Source: an uncultured Clostridia bacterium (GTDB lineage Bacteria; Bacillota; Clostridia; Christensenellales; Borkfalkiaceae). From it: a stretch of 64,000 bases of DNA. Each line of letters starts with the position of its first letter. Position 1 is the stretch's first letter. The stretch lies in contig CALVHL010000002.1 in the NCBI GenBank assembly GCA_944327625.1, positions 91,263-155,262 on the forward strand, read 5' to 3'. Under the pieces are notes generated by a model. That model was not told the DNA's origin. It did not search any database and saw only the letters and a list, made by a program, of their open reading frames with translations. Position numbers and translations under genes: made by a program. Below, piece by piece: positions 1-7,233 of this stretch.

Positions 1-490
1 GTACGAGGTGAAGCGTTACGCGAGCTTCGCGGGTGAACGCAATGAAAAATTCCTCTATAAGCTCGGTATCGAACAGCCCGACCGCCTTTGCCCTGACTTC
101 GTCGCTTTCGTCGCTGACTTTCGCCGTCTCGATTTTAAGCGCGTAGTTGAGCGTTCCCCTGCCGCTTATATCTGCTGCGCAGAGCACGAGCGCCTCGTCC
201 ATGGGAATGGTCACGTCGGCATAGCGGGCAATTCCTCGCTTGTCGCCGATTGCAGAAAGAAAAGCCTGGCCTAAAACTATGCCCACGTCCTCGACGGTGT
301 GGTGAAAATCTACGTTGGTATCGCCGCGGCACTCGATATTCAGCCCGAAACCGCTGTGCACGGCAAAGAGCTCCATCATGTGGTCGAGAAAACCGCACTC
401 CGTGTCTATCTTATAATCGCCGCCGTCGAGGCAAAGCCGCAATTTTATGCGCGTTTCGCGCGTGTTCCTCTCAATTTCAGCACTTCTCAT
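1..490 (-). CDS. hisB: Imidazoleglycerol-phosphate dehydratase HisB (partial, C-terminus off window)
   Basis: HisB dehydrates imidazole glycerol phosphate to imidazole acetol phosphate in cytoplasmic histidine synthesis. The reading frame starts at ATG 490-488 and stays open to the left edge, about 163 codons, so only the last part (usual family length about 190-200) is missing. The metal-binding motifs are visible: FLDHMMELF near residue 34, HHTVEDVG near residue 61, and a C-terminal IEEFFIAFTREA stretch. This is the monofunctional dehydratase; no HAD phosphatase domain precedes it. The start lies 14 bases inside the end of hisC, typical of translational coupling in this operon. Confidence 0.93.
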   Translation of the reverse strand, partial: MRSAEIERNTRETRIKLRLCLDGGDYKIDTECGFLDHMMELFAVHSGFGLNIECRGDTNVDFHHTVEDVGIVLGQAFLSAIGDKRGIARYADVTIPMDEALVLCAADISGRGTLNYALKIETAKVSDESDEVRAKAVGLFDTELIEEFFIAFTREARVTLHLV

Positions 491-1538
491 CGTCAAGTAT
501 TTCCTTTATAACATTCAGAAGTTTGCCCGTCTCGCTATCCGTTCCGACGGTGATCCTAATATAGTCCTTTATACGCTCGTCGCCGAAATGTCTGACGAGT
601 ATTCCCCTGTCCTTCAATAGTTTATACAGTCTCTCGCCGCCCATCGCGCACTTTGCAAGTACGAAATTTGCCGACGACGGCAGCACTTCAAAGCCGTATT
701 CTTTGAGCCCGTCAACGAGGAAGCCCCTCGTCTTTACTATCTTTTCGACGGTACTTTTAAAATATTCCTCGTCCTCGATTGCGTTTTTTGCCAATACAGA
801 CGAAACAGCATTGACGTTATAGGGGTGGAACGAATCTTTTACCTTCTTTATGTCCTCGATGAGCTGAGGCGGGGCTATTATATAGCCCACCCTCGCACCC
901 GCGAGCGAGCGCGACTTTGAAAAGGTGTTGACCGTGACGAGATTGTCATATTTCTTTATGAGCGGCACGGCGTTCCAATCGCTGAAATCGGCGTAGGCCT
1001 GATCGACTATGACTATATTTTCGCGGTTATTTGCAATTATGCTCTCAATGTCGCCGCCGTCTGCCGCAATGCCAGTCTGTGCGTTGGGGTTGGCAATAAC
1101 TATGCTCTTGCCCTTGCCGAAATAGTCGGACGGACGAAGCGTGAAGTCTTCAAGGAGCGATATTTTCTCGCACGGACAGCCAAATAATTTGGCTATGACC
1201 TCATAAAAGCCGTAGGTCACGTCGGGGAAGCACACGCCCTGCCTGCAATACGCATAGAACGCAAACGCTAGCGCCTCGTCAGAGCCGTTGGTGACGAGCA
1301 CTTCCGCGCAGTCCACGCCGTAACGGGCGGCGATTGCCGCCGTCAGCTCCCGACTTTCGGGATCGGAATAGCGTTTGAGATTGAGAAGCGTCTCGCCGTC
1401 GACCGCCGCCACCGCGCGCGCCGAGGTGTAATACGGGTTCTCGTTGGTATTAAGTTTTATATATTTCCTGTCCCGCGGCTGTTCGCCGGGAACGTAAGGA
1501 CTTATGGCATTTATCCGACTGTCGGCAAATCTGCTCAT
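477..1538 (-). CDS. hisC: Histidinol-phosphate aminotransferase HisC
   Basis: A PLP-dependent class I/II aminotransferase of 353 residues, the normal size, converting imidazole acetol phosphate to histidinol phosphate. Visible landmarks are KLNTNENP near residue 28, the NGSDEAL cofactor loop near 84, ANPNAQTG near 149, and the Schiff-base lysine in TFSKSRSLAGARVGY (Lys about 208). The usual DEAY motif reads DQAY near residue 179, a mild oddity. The ATG overlaps the hisD stop by four bases and its own 3' end overlaps hisB, placing it in the leftward his operon. Other aminotransferases of this fold exist, but the context makes HisC nearly certain. Confidence 0.95.
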   Translation of the reverse strand: MSRFADSRINAISPYVPGEQPRDRKYIKLNTNENPYYTSARAVAAVDGETLLNLKRYSDPESRELTAAIAARYGVDCAEVLVTNGSDEALAFAFYAYCRQGVCFPDVTYGFYEVIAKLFGCPCEKISLLEDFTLRPSDYFGKGKSIVIANPNAQTGIAADGGDIESIIANNRENIVIVDQAYADFSDWNAVPLIKKYDNLVTVNTFSKSRSLAGARVGYIIAPPQLIEDIKKVKDSFHPYNVNAVSSVLAKNAIEDEEYFKSTVEKIVKTRGFLVDGLKEYGFEVLPSSANFVLAKCAMGGERLYKLLKDRGILVRHFGDERIKDYIRITVGTDSETGKLLNVIKEILDDEKC

Positions 1539-2806
1539 TTAAATCTAACTGCGACACTTTGGGCGTGTGCCGTCAATCCCTCCGATTTTGCAAAAGTTAT
1601 AATGTCGTCTGCGACATTTTCAAGTTTTTTGCGGGTATATTTTACGTATTGCGTCGTCTTGATGAAGTCCTCTACGCCGAGCGGCGAGGAAAACCTTGCC
1701 GTGCCGCTTGTCGGCAACGTGTGGTTTGCGCCCGCGTAATAGTCGCCGACCGCTTCGGGGGTGCTGTACCCGAGGAATACAGAACCCGCATTGTGCACGA
1801 GAGCGAGCAATTTTTCAGGCTCTCTGACGCTCAGTTCGAGATGTTCGGGCGCGAGCTTATCCGACAGCCTGACGGCTTCTTCAAGGTCGTCCGCAATGAT
1901 GATTTTACAGTTATTTTCAAGCGATTTTCTCGCTATTTCCGCCCTTTCGAGCGCGGCGCACTGTCTGTCGAGTTCAACCGAAACCTCGTCGGCAAGCTTT
2001 GCGCTGTCGGTAATGAGTACCGCCGTCGCCCTTACATCGTGTTCTGCCTGAGACAGAAGGTCGGCGGCTACGTCGCGCGCCCTCGCCCCGTCGTCGGCAA
2101 TGACGAGAATTTCGCTCGGCCCTGCCACCATATCAATGCCGCAGATGCCGAATACCATCTTCTTAGCCGTCGCAACATAGATATTGCCGGGGCCGGTAAT
2201 CTTGTCTACCTTGGGTATGCTTTTGGTGCCGTAGGCAAGCGCCGCGACTGCCTGCGCCCCCCCCGTCTTATACACTTCGTCTACGCCCGCAATTCTGGCG
2301 GCGACGAGCACTTCTGCCTTGACTTTGCCGTTCTTCAAGGGCGGCGTGACCATAACTATGCGGCTTACGCCCGCTATTTTGGCAGGAACGGCGTTCATGA
2401 GCACCGTCGAAGGATATGCCGCCGTGCCGCCAGGCACATACAGCCCCGCGCTTTCGAGAGGTATTACCTTCTGCCCGATTATGCAGCCGTCCTGCTCGAT
2501 CTCAAACCCTTCCCTCAGCTGTTTTTTATGAAATTCAGCGATATTAGCCGCAGATCTTTGCAAAATTTGAGTATATTCCCTGCCGACGAGCGCTTCCGCC
2601 TCGGCAAATTCCTGCTCGCTGACTCTGAAATTGTCTATCTCTACCTTGTCGAAAGCCAGGCTGTATTTTCTTAGAGCGCTATCGCCGTTCGCGCGGACGT
2701 CGTCGATAATCGCCCTCACCGTGCCGTCGACGTCGCAGGCCTGTTCGGCCGTGCGGCAGAGCATATTTTCGATAAGTTGCGGGGTAAATTTAATCGGCTT
2801 TATCAT
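1535..2806 (-). CDS. hisD: Histidinol dehydrogenase HisD
   Basis: This zinc enzyme performs the last two oxidations, histidinol to histidine, with NAD. The 423-residue length is standard. The family signature is clear: GPGNIYVATAKK and GPSEILVIAD in the middle, SQAEHDVRATAVLIT, LAPEHLEL, and the C-terminal GANHTLPTSGTARFSSPLG, which together supply the Gln, His, Glu and His ligands and catalytic residues. It overlaps hisG upstream and hisC downstream by four bases each. Confidence 0.97.
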   Translation of the reverse strand: MIKPIKFTPQLIENMLCRTAEQACDVDGTVRAIIDDVRANGDSALRKYSLAFDKVEIDNFRVSEQEFAEAEALVGREYTQILQRSAANIAEFHKKQLREGFEIEQDGCIIGQKVIPLESAGLYVPGGTAAYPSTVLMNAVPAKIAGVSRIVMVTPPLKNGKVKAEVLVAARIAGVDEVYKTGGAQAVAALAYGTKSIPKVDKITGPGNIYVATAKKMVFGICGIDMVAGPSEILVIADDGARARDVAADLLSQAEHDVRATAVLITDSAKLADEVSVELDRQCAALERAEIARKSLENNCKIIIADDLEEAVRLSDKLAPEHLELSVREPEKLLALVHNAGSVFLGYSTPEAVGDYYAGANHTLPTSGTARFSSPLGVEDFIKTTQYVKYTRKKLENVADDIITFAKSEGLTAHAQSVAVRFK

Positions 2807-3426
2807 CTTTTGGTCACCTCCGAAAGCTTTTCAACGACTTTCTTTATCTCGGCATTGCGGAATTTATACGCGCTCTTGTTGGCAATCAGCCTTGCGCTTA
2901 TCTCCGAAATGCACTCGAACACCCTTAAATTATTTTCCTTTAAAGTCGAGCCCGTCTCAACGATGTCGACTATTACGTCGGAAATGCCGAGCACGGGACC
3001 GAGCTCTATCGAGCCGTTGAGTTTTATCGTCTCGATTTCCCTGCCCTTTTGAGCAAAATATTTTTCGGCGGTATGCGTGAATTTGGTTGCCACCCGAAGC
3101 GGCACGGACATATCGTCCTGCCAATCGTCCTTAGCGGCAACGCACATTTTGCATTTGCCGAGCCCGAGGTCGAGAAGCTCGTACACGTCGGGATCGTATT
3201 CGTTGAGAATATCCTTGCCGACAACGCCGATATCGGCGGCGCCGAGCTCTACATACACGCTTACGTCGGCGGGTTTTACCCAGAAATAACTCACTTCGCC
3301 CTTGCTGTCCTTAAATACGAGTTTGCGGCTGTCCTCCGAATATTCGTCACAGCCATAGCCGACCGAGGCGAGCATTTTATACACCTTTTCGCCCAGCCTG
3401 CCCTTAGGGAGCGCAATGTTTATCAT
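2803..3426 (-). CDS. hisG: ATP phosphoribosyltransferase catalytic subunit HisG, short form
   Basis: HisG condenses ATP with PRPP in the first committed step of histidine synthesis. At 207 residues this is the short form, lacking the C-terminal histidine-binding regulatory domain and therefore expected to need HisZ, encoded two bases upstream. It begins INIALPKGRLGEKV and contains the PRPP-binding IVDIVETGSTLKENNL segment near residue 155. The four-base overlap with hisD suggests coupled translation. Feedback inhibition by histidine would come through the HisG-HisZ complex, as known for this enzyme type. Confidence 0.95.
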   Translation of the reverse strand: MINIALPKGRLGEKVYKMLASVGYGCDEYSEDSRKLVFKDSKGEVSYFWVKPADVSVYVELGAADIGVVGKDILNEYDPDVYELLDLGLGKCKMCVAAKDDWQDDMSVPLRVATKFTHTAEKYFAQKGREIETIKLNGSIELGPVLGISDVIVDIVETGSTLKENNLRVFECISEISARLIANKSAYKFRNAEIKKVVEKLSEVTKR

Positions 3427-3428
3427 CT

Positions 3429-4508
3429 TTAACCTCCCGAACTCAGATCGGTAATTTCAACCGCGCGGAGCGCACTCTGCTGACCGCTGCGGCAGAGCCT
3501 CACGCTCTTTCCGCCTCTCTGGGCGATTTCGGCGCATTTCAGCGCCTCGTCCTCGCTGCCGTCGTCGTAGATAATCAGCCTGTCGACTATGCAGTCGGAC
3601 GCGGCGAAGTACCGCTCTAATTCCCCGAGATAGACAGCAAAACCTATCGCGCCGCCCTCTTTGCCGAATTTATGTAGCAGATTGTCATACCTGCCGCCGC
3701 TTAGAACGCACTGCGGAACGCCGTCTATATAACCGCCGAACACCAGCCCGCTGTAATAGTCCGCGTCATTCGCCATAGAGAAATTTATGCTTATCTTATC
3801 GCCGAAACCCGCGCAGGTCAGCCGCCTGACAAGTTTTTCAAGCTCGTCAACGGCATTTTCCATAGATTTGTTGAGGATATTGCGCCTTGCGAGCTCGAGC
3901 GTCTTTTCTGCGTCGCCGTCCGAATTGACCGCCGCGATAAACGCATCGATCGCCTCTATTTTAAATTTCTTATTTTCGGCAAGCTTTAAAAAGTCGTGCA
4001 CGTCCTTGCGGCGAAGATAGTTCTTGACTTCCTCCCCGTCGCTCCCGAATTCGCTAAGCAAGCCCTCGGTGAAGCCGACGTGGGATATGTCGACAGCGTA
4101 ACTCGGGCTGATTATCTGCAAGCTCTTACAGATGAGCTCGGCGAGTTCCGCCTCGCAGAGACTGTCGATGACGCCGACCACCTCGGCGCCAGTCTGCAAA
4201 ATCTCCCTGAAATCTCTGCCGCCCGCCGCTCTGCGGTAAACCCGCTCGTTATAAAAATATTTTTCGGTTGCGCCGACGGCAATGTCGGTACGCCTTATGA
4301 GTGACAGCGTGACGTCGGGGCGGATAGCCATAAGCCTGCCCGTCAGATCGGTAAAGGTAATTACATTCTTGCCGACGAGGAATTTTTCGTTCTCCCTGTA
4401 CAGCGAATATTCCTCGAAACAGCCCGATTTGAAATTCTTATAGCCGTAGCTTTCAAACAGCGCGGTTATGCCCGCGACAGCCTGTTCTTCCCTTATTCTG
4501 AACTTCAT
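3429..4508 (-). CDS. hisZ: ATP phosphoribosyltransferase regulatory subunit HisZ
   Basis: HisZ is a histidyl-tRNA-synthetase-like protein without aminoacylation activity that activates short HisG. The 359-residue product has class II synthetase features: MAIRPDVTLSLIRR near residue 60 resembles motif 2, and GGRYDNLLHKFGKEGGAIGFAVYL near residue 285 resembles motif 3. It lacks the anticodon-binding domain of true HisRS, and it sits directly between yerC and hisG. Its ATG abuts the yerC stop codon. A free-standing HisRS is less likely because of the length and context. Confidence 0.93.
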   Translation of the reverse strand: MKFRIREEQAVAGITALFESYGYKNFKSGCFEEYSLYRENEKFLVGKNVITFTDLTGRLMAIRPDVTLSLIRRTDIAVGATEKYFYNERVYRRAAGGRDFREILQTGAEVVGVIDSLCEAELAELICKSLQIISPSYAVDISHVGFTEGLLSEFGSDGEEVKNYLRRKDVHDFLKLAENKKFKIEAIDAFIAAVNSDGDAEKTLELARRNILNKSMENAVDELEKLVRRLTCAGFGDKISINFSMANDADYYSGLVFGGYIDGVPQCVLSGGRYDNLLHKFGKEGGAIGFAVYLGELERYFAASDCIVDRLIIYDDGSEDEALKCAEIAQRGGKSVRLCRSGQQSALRAVEITDLSSGG

Positions 4509-4796
4509 TTATTTTCCCTTTTTATCATAGTCGATAAATTTTCTGTAACCGCCGCTGCCGTAGCTTATAGAACGGGAAATTCTCGAAAGCGTAGTGCTCG
4601 AAATATCCGTCTCGGCGATTATTTCGCCGTAGGTCTTGCCCTCCAAAAGCAGCTTGGCGGCATAGGCACGCTGTGCCATCTGCTCTACTTCCTTATAGGT
4701 GCAGAGATCCTCCAAAAGCGCTTTGCAGTCGTCTTCGGTCTTTAATTTTCTCAGCGCAGAATATAAGACGTGCGCATATTCGTTATAATCTTTCAT
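4509..4796 (-). CDS. yerC: YerC/HisR-type TrpR-like repressor, likely his operon regulator
   Basis: A 95-residue TrpR-superfamily protein. The core reads LCTYKEVEQMAQRAYAAKLL followed by a helix-turn-helix GEIIAETDISSTTLSRISR, ending in the SYGSGGY tail typical of YerC/YecD. This family is associated with histidine biosynthesis control in Firmicutes, and here it is the first gene of the his operon, with an inverted repeat inside its promoter. The inference is an autoregulated, histidine-responsive repressor. A weak AGGTGA Shine-Dalgarno precedes the ATG. Confidence 0.88.
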   Translation of the reverse strand: MKDYNEYAHVLYSALRKLKTEDDCKALLEDLCTYKEVEQMAQRAYAAKLLLEGKTYGEIIAETDISSTTLSRISRSISYGSGGYRKFIDYDKKGK

Positions 4797-4818
4797 TCTT
4801 CACCTGCAACTTTTCTAC

Positions 4819-4847
4819 ATTATACTTTATTACAGTAAAGAAGTAAA
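4819..4847 (-). promoter_or_regulatory. his operon promoter with candidate YerC/HisR operator
   Basis: On the minus strand a TTTACT -35 and TATAAT -10 are separated by 17 bases, 22 bases before the yerC ATG. An inverted repeat CTTTA-N6-TAAAG (4825-4840) fills the spacer, the expected place for a repressor site. The operator assignment is inference. Confidence 0.7.
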
Positions 4848-4861
4848 GTGTTTTGAGCAAA

Positions 4862-4899
4862 AAATATAAGAAAAAGTCGGAGAATTTTTCCTCCGACTT
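4862..4899 (-). terminator. Rho-independent terminator after thiI
   Basis: Nine-base stem AAGTCGGAG/CTCCGACTT with an eight-base loop. On the minus strand it is followed by a T-rich tract. It closes the argG-to-thiI transcription unit, 50 bases after the thiI stop and before the his promoter. Confidence 0.8.
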
Positions 4900-4948
4900 A
4901 TGTATGGGCAATTTCTGCCCTAATAATATTAAAGTTTTACTGTTTCGA

Positions 4949-6103
4949 TTAAAGTTTAACTGTTTCGGTCGATGCAAGCGCCTCGTCAATGAGCGCCTCG
5001 ACGTCGAGCTTGGCTTCTTCGGCGAGAATATCCTCCATCTTCGGGCGTATTACAGGGTGTCTCGGCAGGAATACAGTACAGCAGTCCTCGTAGGGGCGAA
5101 TGGAAATCTCATAAGCGCCCATAGCCCTGCTCCGCTCGATTATCTCGTTCTTGTCGAAGCCGCAGAGCGGTCTGAGAATGGGCAATTTTTCGACTACGCT
5201 GCCCGACGAGGTCATTCCCTCTATCGTCTGGCTCGCCACCTGACCGAGACTCTCGCCCGTAATCAGACACTGGCATCCGTGACGCAGCGCGAGGCGTTCG
5301 GCAATGCGCATCATGAAGCGCCTTAAAAGCGTGACCATATATTCGCCGTTGCACTTCTTGTGTATTTCCTCCTGAATGTGCGTTACCTTGACTATATGGA
5401 GGTTTGTGCCGCAGGTATAGCCGGCGAGCACTGAGGCAAGCTCCTCGACCTTTTCGCGCGCCTGCATATTAGTATAGGGATAGCTGTGGAAGTGAACACA
5501 CTCTATCTTCATGCCGCGCTTGGCGATCATCTGCCCTGCAACGGGGCTGTCAATGCCGCCCGATATGAGCAGCATTCCCTTGCCCGCAGTGCCGACGGGC
5601 ATGCCGCCCGCGCCCCTGATCATTCCGTTGAATACGAGCGTCGTGCCGTTCTCCCTGAGATCTAGACCTATTACCGTCTGCGGGTTATGAATGTCGACTT
5701 TGAGTTCGGGCTTATAGTCGAGCAGTCTGCCGCCGATAGCCGCGCTTATCTCCATGGAATTCATGGGGAATTTCTTGTCCGCCCTGTGCGTTTCGACCTT
5801 GAAAGTGCCGTAATCGGGGCCAATCTTGCAAGCCGCGCGGAATATCTCGTCGAGATCGCTCTTTACCGAGATTGCCACGCTCATCGTGTGTATGCCGAAC
5901 ACTTTTGAGAGCCTCGCGACTATTTCATCGGTCAGTTCGTCGTCGAAGCCCTCGATGAGGTATCTGCCGCTGTGCTTGCGTATTTCGTGCTTTATGCCGC
6001 GCAGAGCCTTCTCCATATTTTCGGCAAAACTTCGCTCAAAATAGCCCCTGTTGTTGCCTTTAAGGTGTATTTCGCTGTAACGAACGATTATAACTTTTTC
6101 CAT
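4949..6103 (-). CDS. thiI: tRNA 4-thiouridine synthase / thiamine sulfur transferase ThiI
   Basis: ThiI adenylates U8 of tRNA and transfers sulfur to form 4-thiouridine, and can serve thiazole synthesis. The product starts MEKVIIVRYSEIHLKGNNRG, followed by a THUMP domain (about residues 60-165) and the PP-loop ATP pyrophosphatase motif LLISGGIDSPVAGQ. There is no C-terminal rhodanese domain, the short form found in Bacillus and relatives. I chose ATG 6103; an upstream in-frame TTG (6109) overlaps the previous stop. The adjacent desulfurase gene is the expected sulfur donor. The last codons are followed by a near-copy of themselves (see findings). Confidence 0.95.
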   Translation of the reverse strand: MEKVIIVRYSEIHLKGNNRGYFERSFAENMEKALRGIKHEIRKHSGRYLIEGFDDELTDEIVARLSKVFGIHTMSVAISVKSDLDEIFRAACKIGPDYGTFKVETHRADKKFPMNSMEISAAIGGRLLDYKPELKVDIHNPQTVIGLDLRENGTTLVFNGMIRGAGGMPVGTAGKGMLLISGGIDSPVAGQMIAKRGMKIECVHFHSYPYTNMQAREKVEELASVLAGYTCGTNLHIVKVTHIQEEIHKKCNGEYMVTLLRRFMMRIAERLALRHGCQCLITGESLGQVASQTIEGMTSSGSVVEKLPILRPLCGFDKNEIIERSRAMGAYEISIRPYEDCCTVFLPRHPVIRPKMEDILAEEAKLDVEALIDEALASTETVKL

Positions 6104-6105
6104 AA

Positions 6106-7233
6106 TCAAGCCATTTTATCCCTTCTGTTTTTTACGGTGGAATTGAGAATTTGCGCCGCTTCAAGTATTTCCTGCTCGGTATTTTCGGGGCAGAAACTGA
6201 GACGGAGTATGCCGTCAATAAGCTCGCCGCCCACGCCACAGGCCTGCATCACGCGGGAGTGACGGAGCTTGGAGTTGGACGAACACGCCGAACCCGTGCC
6301 GATTATAAGCCCTTTATCGTTGACTTCGTGAAGTATAGTCTCCCCCCTCACGCCGTAAGCGCCGACCGTCAGAATATAGGGCGAGCCGTTCTCGGGCGAA
6401 AGTATCTTAAAGAGCCCATTATCGAGCGCACTGCGAAGCAGTGAATTGAGCGCTCTCACCTTTTCAAAGTTGTCTTTGAGGTTTTCGTATTTCTTTACGG
6501 CCGCATACTCGAACATCTTTATGCCGAACACGTTTTCCGTTCCGCTCCTCAGCCCTTCTTCCTGCCCGCCGCCGTAGATGTACGGCGCAAGCACGAGGCT
6601 TTTACGCTTTATGAGCGCACCCGTGCCTTTGAGCGCCCCGATCTTGTGCGCCGACACGGAATACATATCTATTGCAGGCGACAGCCTGAACGGAATTTTG
6701 CCGAACGCCTGAACGCCGTCCGAATGAAAGAGTGCGCGGCTGTTTTTGGCCTTTACCGTCTTTGCGAGCGCGTTTACGTCGTTAATCGCGCCCGTTTCGT
6801 TGTTTACGTGAATGACCGAGACGAGCGAAGTCTTGTCGTCGACCAGGCTGAGAAGGCTGTCGGCGTTGACGCTTCCGTCGGGGTTGAGCGCCGCAAAGCG
6901 CACCTCTACGCCGAGTTCTTTAAGCCTTGCCGCGCAGGAATAGACGGCGGAATGTTCGCCCGAGGTGGTCACCACGTTGCCGCGCCGACCGCCGCAGAAC
7001 AGCGCTTGATTGTCTGCCTCCGTTCCGCAGGAAGTGAAAATTACCGAATAATCTTGATTATTGCCTATCAACGCCGCCATTTTTCTGTGCGTTTCAGCCA
7101 ATTCCCTGTGCAAATTATAACCTTCCGCATAGAGTGCGGAAGGGTTATAATACTTTTCTATTAAATATTGACCTGCCCTTTCGAGGCAGTCGGCATACGG
7201 TTTAGTCGTAGCCGCGTTGTCAAGATAGATCAT
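6106..7233 (-). CDS. nifS: Cysteine desulfurase (NifS/IscS family)
   Basis: PLP enzyme taking sulfur from cysteine as a protein persulfide. The 375-residue protein begins MIYLDNAATTKP; it has the Schiff-base lysine in SAHKIGALKGTGAL near residue 196 and the active-site cysteine in GTGSACSSNSKLRHSR near residue 317. The location directly upstream of thiI, as in the bacillus nifZ-thiI pair, indicates a dedicated sulfur donor to ThiI rather than general Fe-S assembly; no iscU or suf genes are present. Its ATG shares one base with the carB-dapF stop. Confidence 0.93.
   Translation of the reverse strand: MIYLDNAATTKPYADCLERAGQYLIEKYYNPSALYAEGYNLHRELAETHRKMAALIGNNQDYSVIFTSCGTEADNQALFCGGRRGNVVTTSGEHSAVYSCAARLKELGVEVRFAALNPDGSVNADSLLSLVDDKTSLVSVIHVNNETGAINDVNALAKTVKAKNSRALFHSDGVQAFGKIPFRLSPAIDMYSVSAHKIGALKGTGALIKRKSLVLAPYIYGGGQEEGLRSGTENVFGIKMFEYAAVKKYENLKDNFEKVRALNSLLRSALDNGLFKILSPENGSPYILTVGAYGVRGETILHEVNDKGLIIGTGSACSSNSKLRHSRVMQACGVGGELIDGILRLSFCPENTEQEILEAAQILNSTVKNRRDKMA

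Noticed and set aside
1559..2674. 371-codon open frame opposite hisD
   Set aside because: Mirror of hisD codon usage; no ribosome site and no recognisable protein family.
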